DNA of 64,000 bases, from assembly GCA_023431055.1 (NCBI GenBank), contig JAEYXX010000048.1:1-64000 (forward strand), read 5' to 3'. A program made the translations under genes and the position numbers. Shown here in pieces: positions 1 to 8,885 of this stretch (the stretch's first letter is position 1; every line of letters begins with the position of its first letter). Under the pieces are notes generated by a model, which saw only the letters and a list, made by a program, of their open reading frames with translations, was not told the DNA's origin and made no database searches. Source of the stretch: Pseudomonadota bacterium (lineage in GTDB: Bacteria > Pseudomonadota > Gammaproteobacteria > Pseudomonadales > Pseudomonadaceae).

Positions 1-81
1 GGATTGTTCAGCCTGGCGCGCCTCGAACGCGAAGCCAGCCAGGCCATCGAGCGGCTGGCCGACCAGCTGCGTCACGACTGA
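1..81 (+). CDS. C-terminal end of an ExbB/TolQ-type proton channel protein (partial)
   Basis: Only the last 26 codons are in the window. They read as a charged amphipathic helix (Leu-Glu-Arg-Glu, then Ile-Glu-Arg-Leu) ending in TGA at 81, as expected for the cytoplasmic tail of a MotA/TolQ/ExbB family protein. The assignment rests mainly on position: exbD starts 11 bases downstream and is followed by tonB. Nothing in the visible tail is diagnostic by itself. Confidence 0.6.
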   Translation, partial: GLFSLARLEREASQAIERLADQLRHD

Positions 82-92
82 GATCGCCCAAC

Positions 93-503
93 ATGAGAAT
101 GCGTCGTCACCACCAGCAGGACGAAGACACCGGTATCGACCTTACGCCGATGCTCGACGTGGTCTTCATCATGCTGATCTTCTTCATCGTCACCAGCTCC
201 TTTATCCGCGAATCCGGGGTCGAGGTGCAGCGCCCGCAGGCGGAAACCGCCAACCCGCAGGATAAGGGCAACATCCTCATCGCGGTCACTGCTGACGGGC
301 AGATCTGGATGGACAAGCAGCCGGTGGACATTCGCAGCGTGCGTGCCCATGTCGAGCGCATGCGCGTCGACCAGCCGGAAGGCACCGTGGTGGTGCAGGC
401 CGACAAGGATGCGCGTACCGGCCTGGTGGTTCAGGTGATGGATCAGGCGCGCCTGGCTGGTGTGCAGGATGTCGCCCTGGCTGCCGGTAGCGGAGTCAAC
501 TGA
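93..503 (+). CDS. exbD: ExbD/TolR family biopolymer transport protein
   Basis: Small inner-membrane protein of 136 residues that works with ExbB and TonB to pass proton-motive force to outer-membrane receptors. A short cytoplasmic N-terminus leads into the family signature DLTPMLDVVFIMLIFFIVT at about residues 17-35. This single membrane helix carries the conserved Asp thought to take part in proton movement. The remaining ~95 residues form the periplasmic domain. Its stop overlaps the tonB start (ATGATGC-type junction at 501-505), which implies translational coupling. Length and order (exbB-exbD-tonB-TPR) match the TonB2-type operons of gammaproteobacteria. Confidence 0.92.
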   Translation: MRMRRHHQQDEDTGIDLTPMLDVVFIMLIFFIVTSSFIRESGVEVQRPQAETANPQDKGNILIAVTADGQIWMDKQPVDIRSVRAHVERMRVDQPEGTVVVQADKDARTGLVVQVMDQARLAGVQDVALAAGSGVN

Positions 504-1186
504 TGCGCCTGCCGCTGTCTTTTCTCGGCGCCTGCCTGATGGCCCTGGGGTTGTTCGCCCTGATGCTGTACATGGTCGCGCCGCCGAGCGCCAAGGTAAG
601 TCAGGACCCGGTCAGCGTGGCCAACTTCGTGCGCATGGATGGTAACGCCAGCGAGACGGCCAGCCGCACCCGTCAGCAGGCACCGCAGCCACCTCAGCCG
701 CAAACACCGCAGCCACCCACGCCGCCGACACCGCAAACCGCCACGCCCAGCGCCAACCTGCCGGCGCTGGATATCCAGCTGCCAAGCCTGGCCGGCGGCA
801 TCGCCGTCAACAGCGCGCCGGCGCCGAGCTTGTCCGGCCTTGCCCCTGGTGCTCCGGCGCCGACGCCGCCGAGCGAGGCCGCCGAGTCCGGCGGGCAGAT
901 GGGCGGCATGGAGAGCGAAGTCATGCCGCTCAACGACGTGCGTCCGGAATACCCGCGCTATGCGCTGCAGCGCGGCATCGAAGGTTTCGTCAAGCTGGCG
1001 TTCACCATCAATCGCTCCGGCAACGTCGAGAACATCCGCGTGCTGGAGGCCAACCCGCGTAATGTGTTCGAGCGCGAAGCGCGCCGTGCCGCCTCTCGCT
1101 GGCGCTTCGCGCCACGTACCGAGGGCGGCCTGGCAGTGGACCGTGAAGCGGTGAAAACTCTCTACTTCCGTCTGGAAAGGGGCTGA
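503..1186 (+). CDS. TonB family energy transducer
   Basis: 227-residue TonB-type protein. One N-terminal membrane anchor lies at about residues 5-27. A Pro/Gln/Thr-rich spacer follows (about 57-80), then a second Pro/Ala-rich stretch. The C-terminal TonB domain contains VRPEYPRYALQRGIEGFVKL and a conserved RRAASRWRFAP stretch. It should span the periplasm and touch TonB boxes of outer-membrane receptors. The spacer is short and lacks the long Lys-Pro/Glu-Pro tracts of classical TonB1, as in TonB2-type proteins. It sits between exbD and a TPR gene. The substrate receptor cannot be told from this window; the BtuB-like receptor at 18296 is one possible client. Confidence 0.88.
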   Translation: MRLPLSFLGACLMALGLFALMLYMVAPPSAKVSQDPVSVANFVRMDGNASETASRTRQQAPQPPQPQTPQPPTPPTPQTATPSANLPALDIQLPSLAGGIAVNSAPAPSLSGLAPGAPAPTPPSEAAESGGQMGGMESEVMPLNDVRPEYPRYALQRGIEGFVKLAFTINRSGNVENIRVLEANPRNVFEREARRAASRWRFAPRTEGGLAVDREAVKTLYFRLERG

Positions 1187-1188
1187 CC

Positions 1189-2286
1189 ATGTACCGTTGG
1201 GTGTTGCTCGTGATGCTCAGTGCTGCCGCCGTGCCTGGCATGGCCCAGCAGACCATCGACCCGGCCGTGTTCAAGGCTTTGAATGCGGCGCAAGGCGCGC
1301 AGCAAAAGGGCGATTACAGCGCCGCACGGCGTGCGCTGGATGAGGTCCAGGCCAAGAGTGGCAGTCTCGAAGAGGCGCTGATCTGGCGCAGCAAGGCTTA
1401 CGTGGCCTGGTCGGCCGGCAACAATGGTCAGGCCATCGAGTGGCTGGACAAGGCTGTGCGCAGCGGCAAGCTGGATGCGGAGATGCTGGCCGGCGAGCGT
1501 CTCAACCTGGCCAAGCTCAACCTGGGCGAGCGCCGCTATGCCAAGGTCATCGAGCTTCTGGCGCCCGAGCAGGGCAAGGCTTCCGAAGAGGTGCTGCAGA
1601 TGCTAGTGCAGGCCTACCAGGGCATGAACCAGCCAGCCAAGGCGCTGCCGCTGGCCGAGCGCTACGTGCAGGCCAATCCCAAGGCCGATGACATCTGGCT
1701 GCAGTTCCTGGTGGGGGCCAATGCCGACCTCAAGCGCTATGCCGAGGCCGAGCGCTGGCAGCGTCAGTTGCTCGCGCGCCAACCGAACGATGCCAAGGGC
1801 TGGCGCCAGCTGGCCGGCCTGCAGCAGATGGCTGGCAGCAATGACAAGGCACTGGCGACCCTGCGCGCTGCACATAGCAAGGGCCTGCGTTTCAGCGAGT
1901 CGGAGCTGGACAACCTGGTCCTGCTCGCCGGTGCCGCCCATCAGCCATGGCAGGGCGCCAAGCTGCTGGCCGGCATGCTCGACAGCGGCCTGCTGGCCAA
2001 CACCGCCGCGCGTCAGGAGCGCCTGGGCCTGTTCTGGTGGCAGGCGCGTGATCGCGCTGCTGCGGTGCGCGTACTGCGCCCGCTGGCCGAGCGCAGCGGC
2101 AACGGCAAGCACTGGCTTTATGTCGCACAGCTGGAGCTGGAACAGTCGCGCTGGCAGGCTGGCCTGGATGCGCTGGCGCGTGCCGAACGTGGCGGTGCCG
2201 AGCGCGCCAAGGTGCGCTCCTGGCGGCAGTGGGCGGAAAGCGAGCTGCGCTTCGAGCGGGAGAACCGCGTCGCCAGTCGCAGTTGA
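1189..2286 (+). CDS. TPR-repeat periplasmic protein of the TonB operon
   Basis: 365 residues. A signal peptide (first ~19 residues, ending near AVPGMAQQ) precedes a run of helical tetratricopeptide-like repeats covering most of the protein. The repeats show the typical small-residue/Leu pattern, for example around AKALPLAERYVQANP. The start is two bases after the tonB stop, so the genes are co-transcribed. In Vibrio and related bacteria a periplasmic TPR protein is the last gene of TonB2 clusters and supports TonB2-dependent uptake; a similar role here is inferred. A strong terminator follows at 2317. Confidence 0.85.
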   Translation: MYRWVLLVMLSAAAVPGMAQQTIDPAVFKALNAAQGAQQKGDYSAARRALDEVQAKSGSLEEALIWRSKAYVAWSAGNNGQAIEWLDKAVRSGKLDAEMLAGERLNLAKLNLGERRYAKVIELLAPEQGKASEEVLQMLVQAYQGMNQPAKALPLAERYVQANPKADDIWLQFLVGANADLKRYAEAERWQRQLLARQPNDAKGWRQLAGLQQMAGSNDKALATLRAAHSKGLRFSESELDNLVLLAGAAHQPWQGAKLLAGMLDSGLLANTAARQERLGLFWWQARDRAAAVRVLRPLAERSGNGKHWLYVAQLELEQSRWQAGLDALARAERGGAERAKVRSWRQWAESELRFERENRVASRS

Positions 2287-2316
2287 GTCGTTCTCGGTAC
2301 GTCGCGCGCACCAAGT

Positions 2317-2345
2317 AAAAAGCCAGACCTAGTGTCTGGCTTTTT
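2317..2345 (+). terminator. Rho-independent terminator after the exbD-tonB-TPR operon
   Basis: Perfect 12-bp stem (AAAAAGCCAGAC / GTCTGGCTTTTT) with a 5-base loop and a T-run on the plus strand. It lies 30 bases after the TPR stop codon. The A-run on the other side could let it act in both directions, but the next gene on the minus strand ends more than 130 bases away. Confidence 0.9.
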
Positions 2346-2386
2346 CATTGGAGGTGTCGTTAGGCACGCTAGCGTATTGGCTTTTT

Positions 2387-2475
2387 GTAGGAGACGCGCC
2401 TCGCGGCGAATAGTGCTAACACCGCAGGTGTTTCTGGATGACCGCGACCGCTTCGCCCCGAGGCGGGGCTCCTAC
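2387..2475. repeat. REP-type inverted pair
   Basis: GTAGGAGACGCGCCTCGCGGCGA at the left is mirrored by TCGCCCCGAGGCGGGGCTCCTAC at the right, separated by ~40 bases. This is a paired palindromic (BIME-like) Pseudomonas repeat. It lies between the ends of two convergent operons. Confidence 0.75.
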
Positions 2476-2479
2476 AGGC

Positions 2480-3007
2480 TCAGCTGTCGGGCAGTTCGTA
2501 GGCGTAGATCTTGTCCGCTTCCATCTGGTAGCCGACTTCGGCCAGCTCGCTGCTGACGTGTTCGACCTTCAGCGGGCCCTCCACCCAGAACGGTTGGTAC
2601 AGCGCATCGAGCAGCACGCCCAGCTCGCTGGTGACGTGGACGATCTGGTTCGAGGGCGGCGGTGGTACGTGAATGCAGGCGCCGAAGTAGGGCACCAGCA
2701 GAAACTCCACCACGCGGCCTTCGTCGGTCACGTCCAGCGGCACGATATAGCCGGGCAGTTTCACCTGCTGACCATCGAGTGCCTTGACCACCGGAGCGGC
2801 GGGCGACTGTTGCATGGCTGCCGGGCCGGCTTCGGACAGGGCATCGGCCAGTTGCGAAAGGTCATGAATCGGTGCCGGGTCGACGACCTGCGGCGGCGCA
2901 TCCGGCGGGATCAGATCGGACCAGGTGATTTCGCGCACATCCGCCGCAGCCAGTGGCAGTGCCAGGGTCAGCAGCAGCAGCAGGGTGGCGAGCAGGGTGC
3001 GGGGCAT
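2480..3007 (-). CDS. DUF3299 family exported protein
   Basis: 175 residues from the ATG at 3007, chosen because it has an AGAGG ribosome-binding site and opens a clean signal peptide (MPRTLLATLLLLLTLALPLA). A longer frame to 3193 would run into the permease gene. The mature part carries the DUF3299 core, including VKLPGYIVPLD and YFGACIHVPPPPSNQIVHV with a Cys-x-His pair that could bind metal. It is the last gene of the His-rich protein/ABC ATPase/permease operon and is transcribed 58 bases after the permease. In P. aeruginosa the equivalent operon responds to zinc depletion. The biochemical role of DUF3299 proteins is not established. Confidence 0.85.
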   Translation of the reverse strand: MPRTLLATLLLLLTLALPLAAADVREITWSDLIPPDAPPQVVDPAPIHDLSQLADALSEAGPAAMQQSPAAPVVKALDGQQVKLPGYIVPLDVTDEGRVVEFLLVPYFGACIHVPPPPSNQIVHVTSELGVLLDALYQPFWVEGPLKVEHVSSELAEVGYQMEADKIYAYELPDS

Positions 3008-3065
3008 GAGTAACCTCTTGGTAAAAGCGCCTGTGCAGTGTACGACAGGCGCTCTCAACTTTCCC

Positions 3066-4331
3066 TCAGAGCCTGATCGACAGCCCATCGGCCAACGACT
3101 GCCGATAGGCCCGCCAGGCCGGTACGCTGCCCATCGCCACGGCCGCGGCGAGAATGCTGCCCAGCAGTTTCCACTCGTAGCTCGACGGTGCACTGAGTGC
3201 CAGGTACAGGCCGTAGTTGGCCTGTACGTAGCCCTGGCTGCCGGCGATACCGAGGTACAGCAGGGCCAGGCCGAGCACCACGCCGGCCAGCGTCAGGGCA
3301 AAGGCCTCGAGCACCAGCAGGCTGGCGATATGCCAGGGACGTGCGCCCACCGAGCGCAGGATGGCCATTTCCCGGCGGCGTTCGTTGAGGCTGGTGAGGA
3401 TTGCCGTCAGCATGCCGATCAGACCGGTGAGCACGACGAACAGCGAGACCACGAACAGCGCCTGTTCGGCGGTGCCCATCAGGCTCCACAGTTCCTGCAG
3501 GGCGACGCCGGGCAGGATCGCCAGCAGCGGCTCGCCGCGAAACTCGTTGATCTCGCGTTGCAGGCTGAACGTCGCGATCTTGCTGTTGAGGCCGAGCATG
3601 AACGCCGTGATCTGCTTCGGCTGCAGGTCCATGGTGCGTGCCTGCTCGGCGCTGATCTGCGCCGCGCCGCGCGCCGGCATGCCGTTCTGCCAGTCGATGT
3701 GCAGCGCTTCCATCCCGGCCAGGGAGATGTGCAGGGTGCGGTCGACCGGCGTGCCGGTGCGTTCGAGAACGCCGACCACGGTGAAGGGCTTGTCGTCGTG
3801 CTTGACCAGGCTGATGGTGGCGACGCCATGGGCCAGGACGATTTCCTCGCCCAGGCCGTAGCCCAGCGCCTGCGCCACCTCCGCACCAAGCACCACTTCG
3901 AAGGGATCATCGGCAAACTCGCGGCCCTGCGCCAGCTTCAGAGCCTGGTTGCGCGCATAGCGATAGTGTTCGAAGTAGGCAGTGCTGGTGCCCATTACCC
4001 GGTAGCCGCGGTGCGAATCGCCCAGCGAAATGGGAATGGCCCATTTGACCTGACGGTGATTGGCGAAGCGCTCGAAGCTGTCCCAGCGGATGTTGTTGGT
4101 GGCGTTACCGATGCGGAACACCGAGTACAGCAGCAGGTTCACGCTGCCCGAGCGGGCGCCGACGATCAGGTCAGTACCGCTGATGGTGTTGGCGAAGCTG
4201 GCGCGGGCCTCGGTACGCACACGCTCCACGGCCAGCAGCAGACACACCGACAGGGCAATGGCGAACACGGTGAGTAGGGCGGTGAAACGACGATTGGCCA
4301 GGCTGGCCAGGGCTATACGCAGAAGATGCAT
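3066..4331 (-). CDS. ABC transporter permease, FtsX/MacB-like
   Basis: 421-residue inner-membrane protein with MacB/FtsX topology. TM1 is at about residues 17-36, then comes a large periplasmic domain (about 40-285). Three C-terminal helices start near LFVVSLFVVLTGLIGMLTAI and are preceded by the typical coupling segment ERRREMAILRSVGARP. It pairs with the ATPase gene one base upstream. FtsX-like permeases of this type usually power lipoprotein or mechanotransmission work rather than import of small solutes. In this operon the partner proteins (His-rich DUF2796 and DUF3299) point to a role in zinc homeostasis, but the transported species is unknown. Confidence 0.88.
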   Translation of the reverse strand: MHLLRIALASLANRRFTALLTVFAIALSVCLLLAVERVRTEARASFANTISGTDLIVGARSGSVNLLLYSVFRIGNATNNIRWDSFERFANHRQVKWAIPISLGDSHRGYRVMGTSTAYFEHYRYARNQALKLAQGREFADDPFEVVLGAEVAQALGYGLGEEIVLAHGVATISLVKHDDKPFTVVGVLERTGTPVDRTLHISLAGMEALHIDWQNGMPARGAAQISAEQARTMDLQPKQITAFMLGLNSKIATFSLQREINEFRGEPLLAILPGVALQELWSLMGTAEQALFVVSLFVVLTGLIGMLTAILTSLNERRREMAILRSVGARPWHIASLLVLEAFALTLAGVVLGLALLYLGIAGSQGYVQANYGLYLALSAPSSYEWKLLGSILAAAVAMGSVPAWRAYRQSLADGLSIRL

Positions 4332-4332
4332 C

Positions 4333-5040
4333 TCAGACCTCGACGGGCTTGGCGGCGCGGTTCAGTTCGCTCAGCGACAGGCTGCGGTCGAACAGTGAGG
4401 CCAGGCTCTGGTCGTGGCTGACGAACAGCAGGCTGGCGCCGGCGGCGCGGCATTCGGCGAAGAGCAATTGCAGGAAGGCCTCGCGGGCGTCGAAATCCAG
4501 TGCCGAGGTGGGTTCGTCGGCGATCACCAGTTCCGGTTGGCCGATCAGCGCCCGGGCGGCGGCGACGCGTTGCTGCTGGCCGATGGACAGCTCGTCGGCA
4601 CGGCGGCCGAGCAGGTCGGCGCGCAGGCCGAGATGGTCGAGCAGCGCGGCGGCCGCGGCATCGATGCTGCCGTGGCGCTGGCGCGCGCGTTCGGCCCGCA
4701 GCCGCGAGAAGCGGCAGGGCAGCTCGACGTTCTCACGTACCGAGAGAAACGGCAGCAGGTTGAACTGCTGGAAGATGTAACCGGTGTGATCGACCCGGAA
4801 ACGGTCGCGGGCACCGGCCGAGAGCTGGCCCAGATCCTGGCCGAGCAGGCGGATATGGCCGCTTTGCGCCCTTTGTACGCCGCCGAGCAGACCGAGCAGG
4901 GTGGTCTTGCCGCTGCCGCTGGGGCCTTTCAGAAACAGGGTTTCACCGCCGGCCAGGGTGAAGGAGGGGATATCCAGCAACTGTGCCTGGCCGGGCCAGG
5001 CGAAGCCGAGATTGGCGAGTTCGATCAGAGGTTCGGTCAT
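4333..5040 (-). CDS. ABC transporter ATP-binding protein (LolD/MacB-like)
   Basis: 235 residues with a complete nucleotide-binding fold. Walker A is GPSGSGKTT at residues 39-47, the Q-loop is in YIFQQFNLLPF, the signature is LSIGQQQRVAAARAL, Walker B is LVIADEPTSALD, and the switch His is in LLFVSHD. It closely resembles the LolD/MacB/FtsE class that pairs with FtsX-like permeases, consistent with the adjacent permease. It lies 73 bases after the His-rich gene, with a strong hairpin between them. Confidence 0.92.
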   Translation of the reverse strand: MTEPLIELANLGFAWPGQAQLLDIPSFTLAGGETLFLKGPSGSGKTTLLGLLGGVQRAQSGHIRLLGQDLGQLSAGARDRFRVDHTGYIFQQFNLLPFLSVRENVELPCRFSRLRAERARQRHGSIDAAAAALLDHLGLRADLLGRRADELSIGQQQRVAAARALIGQPELVIADEPTSALDFDAREAFLQLLFAECRAAGASLLFVSHDQSLASLFDRSLSLSELNRAAKPVEV

Positions 5041-5071
5041 TGTCTGCTGCGTGTTGGAGAAAAGCGCTCAA

Positions 5072-5098
5072 GCGGGAGCGAATATCGTTCGCTCCCGC
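5072..5098. other. Perfect intra-operon hairpin
   Basis: GCGGGAGCGAA pairs perfectly with TTCGCTCCCGC (11 bp, 5-base loop) between the DUF2796 gene and the ABC ATPase gene. No T-run follows on the minus strand. It is therefore more likely an mRNA stability or partial attenuation element than a full terminator. It could lower ABC expression relative to the His-rich protein. Confidence 0.6.
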
Positions 5099-5113
5099 AG
5101 CGGGCGTAGCAGG

Positions 5114-5704
<591 letters not shown>

Positions 5705-5733
5705 GGTGGTCTCCAGCATGAGTACGGTTTGGT

Positions 5734-5748
5734 TGTTACGTTATAACA
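5734..5748 (-). promoter_or_regulatory. Zur-like operator
   Basis: TGTTACGTTATAACA contains GTTACGTTATAAC. This matches 11 of 13 positions of the gammaproteobacterial Zur core GTTATANTATAAC (recalled consensus). It lies 30 bases upstream of the DUF2796 start and so probably overlaps the promoter. Repression by Zn-loaded Zur and induction in zinc starvation are expected. Confidence 0.7.
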
Positions 5749-5817
5749 ACTTTTTTGGCGAGCTGGCCAGCCCGCCGCCGCCATGGGAGCATGCGAATTC
5801 CTGACTGGAGGCTGAAC

Positions 5818-6165
5818 ATGGTGCGAATTCGTGGGCGAATCGGTGATTGGCCGGTAGACCTGACAGTGGAACTGGATGCCGGAGACTGGGCGCAACTGGC
5901 GCAGCATGTGACGCTTGCGCCGGCCAGCGTGCCAGCGCCTGCTGCTCCCGCGGCCGATGCGGGCGACGCCCTGTGGCAGACCGCCTTGCAGCTGGTGCGC
6001 GATGCGGGGCAGGTCGAAGGGCCGCGATTACTGGCGCAACTGGCCGCTTTGGCCGGTGGCGAGGCTGCGGGCAAGCGGCTGCTGGTGCGTCTGCGCCACT
6101 GCGCGCAGATTCGCATGGAAACCGGCGCAGATGCGCCGATCTATCACTGGCAAGAGCAGCCATAG
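5818..6165 (+). CDS. Conserved hypothetical protein
   Basis: 115 residues starting at the ATG at 5818 behind CTGGAGG. A longer frame to 5755 has no ribosome-binding site. There is no signal peptide or membrane helix. The N-terminal part (VRIRGRIGDWPVDLTVELD) looks like a small beta-rich module. An Ala/Pro linker (about residues 40-55) follows, then a helical C-terminal half. A gene of this kind occupies the same place in P. aeruginosa between the DUF2796 operon and the thioredoxin gene. I do not recognise a function. It is monocistronic and convergent with the thioredoxin gene. Confidence 0.75.
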   Translation: MVRIRGRIGDWPVDLTVELDAGDWAQLAQHVTLAPASVPAPAAPAADAGDALWQTALQLVRDAGQVEGPRLLAQLAALAGGEAAGKRLLVRLRHCAQIRMETGADAPIYHWQEQP

Positions 6166-6243
6166 GCCGCAGGCGACAGGCTGCAGGCCAAGAGCGTCCC
6201 GCTGATGTTGTTACCTGTGGCTTGCCGCCTGGAGCCTGCAGCC
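6166..6243. repeat. Degenerate inverted repeat between convergent genes
   Basis: GGCCGCAGGCGACAGGCTGCAGGC is imperfectly mirrored by GCCGCCTGGAGCCTGCAGCC. It is a Pseudomonas-type intergenic palindrome filling the gap between the hypothetical gene and the thioredoxin gene. It may serve as a weak bidirectional terminator; no T-run is evident. Confidence 0.45.
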
Positions 6244-6247
6244 GCTT

Positions 6248-7120
6248 TTAATAGATCGCCTGATACAGCTTGCGCCGGTAGCTGGTGACCAGCGGGTGGT
6301 CGCCGCCAAGCAGGTCGAAGACCTGCAGCAGGGTCTTGTGCGGCAGGCCGTCGCCGTAGCTGCGATTGCGCACGAACAGCTTGAGCAGAGCCTCCAGTGC
6401 GGCTTCGTACTGCTGGCGCGCCAGCTGTTGCACCGCCAACTGATAGACCGCCTCGTCATCCTCGGCGTTTTGCGCCAGGCGGCTTTTCAGCGTGGCCGCA
6501 TCCGGCAGGTCGGCAGCCTGGCGCAGGAAGGTCAGTTGCGCCCTGGCGCCGGCCAGCGCCTGCTTGTGTTCGTCACCCTTGACCGTATCGAGCACTACCT
6601 GGGCTTCGCCCAGTTCGCCGCGTTCGGCCAGGCAGCGCGCGTAGAGAATCAGCGCCGCGCCGTTCTCGTTGTTCTCGGTCAGCACCTGCTTGAGCAGCGC
6701 TTCGGTTTCGGCAAAACGTCCTTCGGCGAACAGCGCCTGCGCGCTTTCCATCGGGTCGGCAGCCGCTGGCGCCGGTTCGGCCACATGCGGCTTGAGCATC
6801 TCGCGGATCGCCGCTTCCGGCTGGGCGCCGGCAAAACCGTCGACCGGTTGACCGTCCTTGAACAGCACCACGGTGGGCAGGCTGCGAATGCCGAAGCGCA
6901 TGACGATGTCCTGCTCGATATCGCAGTTGACCTTGGCCAGCAGCAGCTCACCGGCATATTCCTCGGTGATCTTCGCCAGCATTGGCATCAGTGCCTTGCA
7001 CGGCGCGCACCATTCGGCCCAGAAATCCACCAGTACCGGTTTGTGGAAGGAGTTCTCGATCACCAGTTGCTCGAAGTTGGCGGCGCCGGAGATATCGAAG
7101 ATGTAGGGGGAGTCGCTCAT
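6248..7120 (-). CDS. cnoX: Thioredoxin-domain/TPR chaperedoxin (CnoX/YbbN family)
   Basis: 290 residues. The start at 7120 gives MSDSPYIFDISGA; a frame extension to 7144 lacks support. The N-terminal thioredoxin fold (residues ~10-110) contains WAEWCAPCKAL with Cys38 and Cys41. The C-terminal ~170 residues are TPR-like helices. This is the CnoX/YbbN architecture, a holdase that protects proteins from oxidation and hands them to chaperones. The E. coli protein lacks the full CxxC motif, whereas this one keeps WCAPC and so probably retains disulfide reductase activity. It is the first gene of a minus-strand unit convergent with the gene at 5818. Confidence 0.88.
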   Translation of the reverse strand: MSDSPYIFDISGAANFEQLVIENSFHKPVLVDFWAEWCAPCKALMPMLAKITEEYAGELLLAKVNCDIEQDIVMRFGIRSLPTVVLFKDGQPVDGFAGAQPEAAIREMLKPHVAEPAPAAADPMESAQALFAEGRFAETEALLKQVLTENNENGAALILYARCLAERGELGEAQVVLDTVKGDEHKQALAGARAQLTFLRQAADLPDAATLKSRLAQNAEDDEAVYQLAVQQLARQQYEAALEALLKLFVRNRSYGDGLPHKTLLQVFDLLGGDHPLVTSYRRKLYQAIY

Positions 7121-7174
7121 GGTCGGTCTCGAAAAGCAGGGCAATGCACTATTAATGCGGGCAGCGGGGCGCGG

Positions 7175-7834
7175 TTACAAGGGGCGCGCCGCGTGATACA
7201 GGCTGACTTCGCGAAATTCCGCAGGCTCGGCCAGATCCGGCCAGGTGCAGCCATCGAGCAGCGCCAGGCGTTGATAGAGTGGATGTTGGAAGTCCTTGAC
7301 CCGCGAATCGGCCACCAGCGCCTGACGGCCACGGCTGAGGAAGTGGTCCAGCAACGGCAGATTGGCGCGGTCGTAGAGCACGTCGGCCACCAGAATCAGG
7401 TCGTAGCGGTCCGCTTCGGCGAAGAAATCGTCCGAGTAGCTCAGCGTCACGCCATTAATCTCGGCATTGGCGCGGCAGGCTGCCAGCGCCAGTGGGTCGA
7501 GATCGCACGCCACCACTTCGGCGGCACCGGCCTTGGCCGCGGCGATGGCTGCCACGCCGGAACCTGCGCCGAAGTCCAGCACGCGCTTGCCGCGTACCCA
7601 CTTGGGACGTTCGGCCAGCCAGCGCGCCAGCACCAGGCCGCTGGCCCAGCAGAAGCACCAGTAGGGCGGCTCCTCGAGGATGCGCCGGGTTTCCTCGGGG
7701 TTGAACGCGCGGTCCATGTTGCTGGCGTCGATCAGCCACAGGGCGATATCGGTGCCTGGCAGGTTTTCGGCGACCAGGCGGGCATCGCCGAGCAGTTCGC
7801 TCAGTGCTTGCTGCAGCGCCTCGGGTGGCCTCAT
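7175..7834 (-). CDS. SAM-dependent methyltransferase (COG3897/ETFB-like)
   Basis: 219 residues with a class I methyltransferase fold. The SAM-binding motif I is [20 protein letters not shown], followed by the acidic end of beta-2 in [11 protein letters not shown] and motif IV in [11 protein letters not shown]. It resembles the predicted protein (lysine) methyltransferases related to ETFB/PrmA types; the substrate is unknown. It overlaps the upstream lipoprotein gene by 4 bases (ATGA-type junction), so the two are translationally coupled. Confidence 0.82.
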   Translation of the reverse strand: MRPPEALQQALSELLGDARLVAENLPGTDIALWLIDASNMDRAFNPEETRRILEEPPYWCFCWASGLVLARWLAERPKWVRGKRVLDFGAGSGVAAIAAAKAGAAEVVACDLDPLALAACRANAEINGVTLSYSDDFFAEADRYDLILVADVLYDRANLPLLDHFLSRGRQALVADSRVKDFQHPLYQRLALLDGCTWPDLAEPAEFREVSLYHAARPL

Positions 7835-8271
7835 AGCGCCGGCACCAGGTGCAGTGAGCCGAGGTCCTGATCCCTGAGTTCGGCAATGGTGCGTGCCGGC
7901 AGGCGTTGTACCAGCCGGCCGGACTGGCTAACCCGGCCGCGCAGTTCCAGGCGCAGATCCTGCGGTGCCTGTCGGTCGCTCAGTGGCAGATGAAACGGCA
8001 GCGCTTCGCCGTTGCCACGCAGGTGCACCTGGCCGAGCAGTGCACGCGGGCGACCGCGCATATCCACGCCCAGCAGCGCCAGATCGACATCGGCGCCAGC
8101 GGCGACGCCGAGCAGCTCGCCGCGCAGTCCGGGGCCCTGGATGGCAGGCGTACTGGCTTCGATCTCTGTCGGCGTGGGAGTGGCAGGCGCTGTGGTAGCA
8201 GTGGGTTCGCTGGCGCAGGCGGCTAGCAGACTGCTCAATGCCAGTGGCAGGAAGGGCAGGTATCGGTTCAT
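7831..8271 (-). CDS. YbaY/YscW-like lipoprotein
   Basis: 146 residues. A lipoprotein signal peptide ([19 protein letters not shown]) has its lipobox Cys at residue 19. A Thr/Pro/Ala linker follows, then a beta-rich domain with VRLALLG-like strands typical of the YbaY/YscW family (lipoproteins originally linked to secretin pilots). In P. aeruginosa a similar gene lies next to the methyltransferase gene and nrdR. No function is demonstrated. It is divergent from nrdR across ~146 bases. Confidence 0.7.
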   Translation of the reverse strand: MNRYLPFLPLALSSLLAACASEPTATTAPATPTPTEIEASTPAIQGPGLRGELLGVAAGADVDLALLGVDMRGRPRALLGQVHLRGNGEALPFHLPLSDRQAPQDLRLELRGRVSQSGRLVQRLPARTIAELRDQDLGSLHLVPAL

Positions 8272-8417
8272 GGCAGGTTCTGCTTTTTAGAGGTGTATGC
8301 GCATAGCTTAATTTGTCTTGCGGCCTCTAAGCAGGGCATCTCAAGGCTGCTTACATTTTTCAATGGCGTGCTATGCGCTACCATGGCGACTTTGCCGCCA
8401 ATCAGTCCGCGCCTGCC

Positions 8418-8885
8418 ATGCATTGTCCCTTCTGCGCCGCCAACGACACCAAGGTCATCGATTCCCGTCTGGTCGCCGAGGGCGATCAGGTGCGCCGCCG
8501 CCGCGAATGCGTGGCCTGTGGTGAACGGTTCACCACCTTCGAAACTGCCGAGCTGGTGATGCCGCGCCTGATCAAGCAGGATGGCAGTCGTCAGCCCTTC
8601 GATGAAGAGAAGCTGCGCGCCGGCATGCAGCGCGCGCTGGAGAAGCGTCCGGTGAGTGTCGAGCGCCTGGAAGAGGCCATCGCCCGCATCAAGCAGCAAC
8701 TGCGTGCCACTGGCGAGCGCGAGGTGAAGTCGCTGGTGCTCGGTGAGCTGGTGATGACCGAGCTGAGCAAGCTCGACGAGGTGGCCTACATCCGTTTCGC
8801 CTCGGTGTACCGACGCTTCCAGGACCTCAACGAATTCCGCGAAGAGATCGAACGTCTGGCCCGTGAGCCGTCGAAAAGCCGATGA
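8418..8885 (+). CDS. nrdR: Transcriptional repressor NrdR
   Basis: 155 residues from the ATG at 8418 (MHCPFCAAN); the longer frame from 8373 would place 15 residues before the zinc ribbon and is rejected. The zinc ribbon uses Cys3, Cys6, Cys31 and Cys34. The ATP-cone domain follows from about residue 48 ([19 protein letters not shown]). NrdR senses ATP/dATP and represses ribonucleotide reductase genes by binding NrdR boxes. The gene overlaps ribD by 4 bases, the common nrdR-ribD linkage of proteobacteria. Confidence 0.97.
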   Translation: MHCPFCAANDTKVIDSRLVAEGDQVRRRRECVACGERFTTFETAELVMPRLIKQDGSRQPFDEEKLRAGMQRALEKRPVSVERLEEAIARIKQQLRATGEREVKSLVLGELVMTELSKLDEVAYIRFASVYRRFQDLNEFREEIERLAREPSKSR

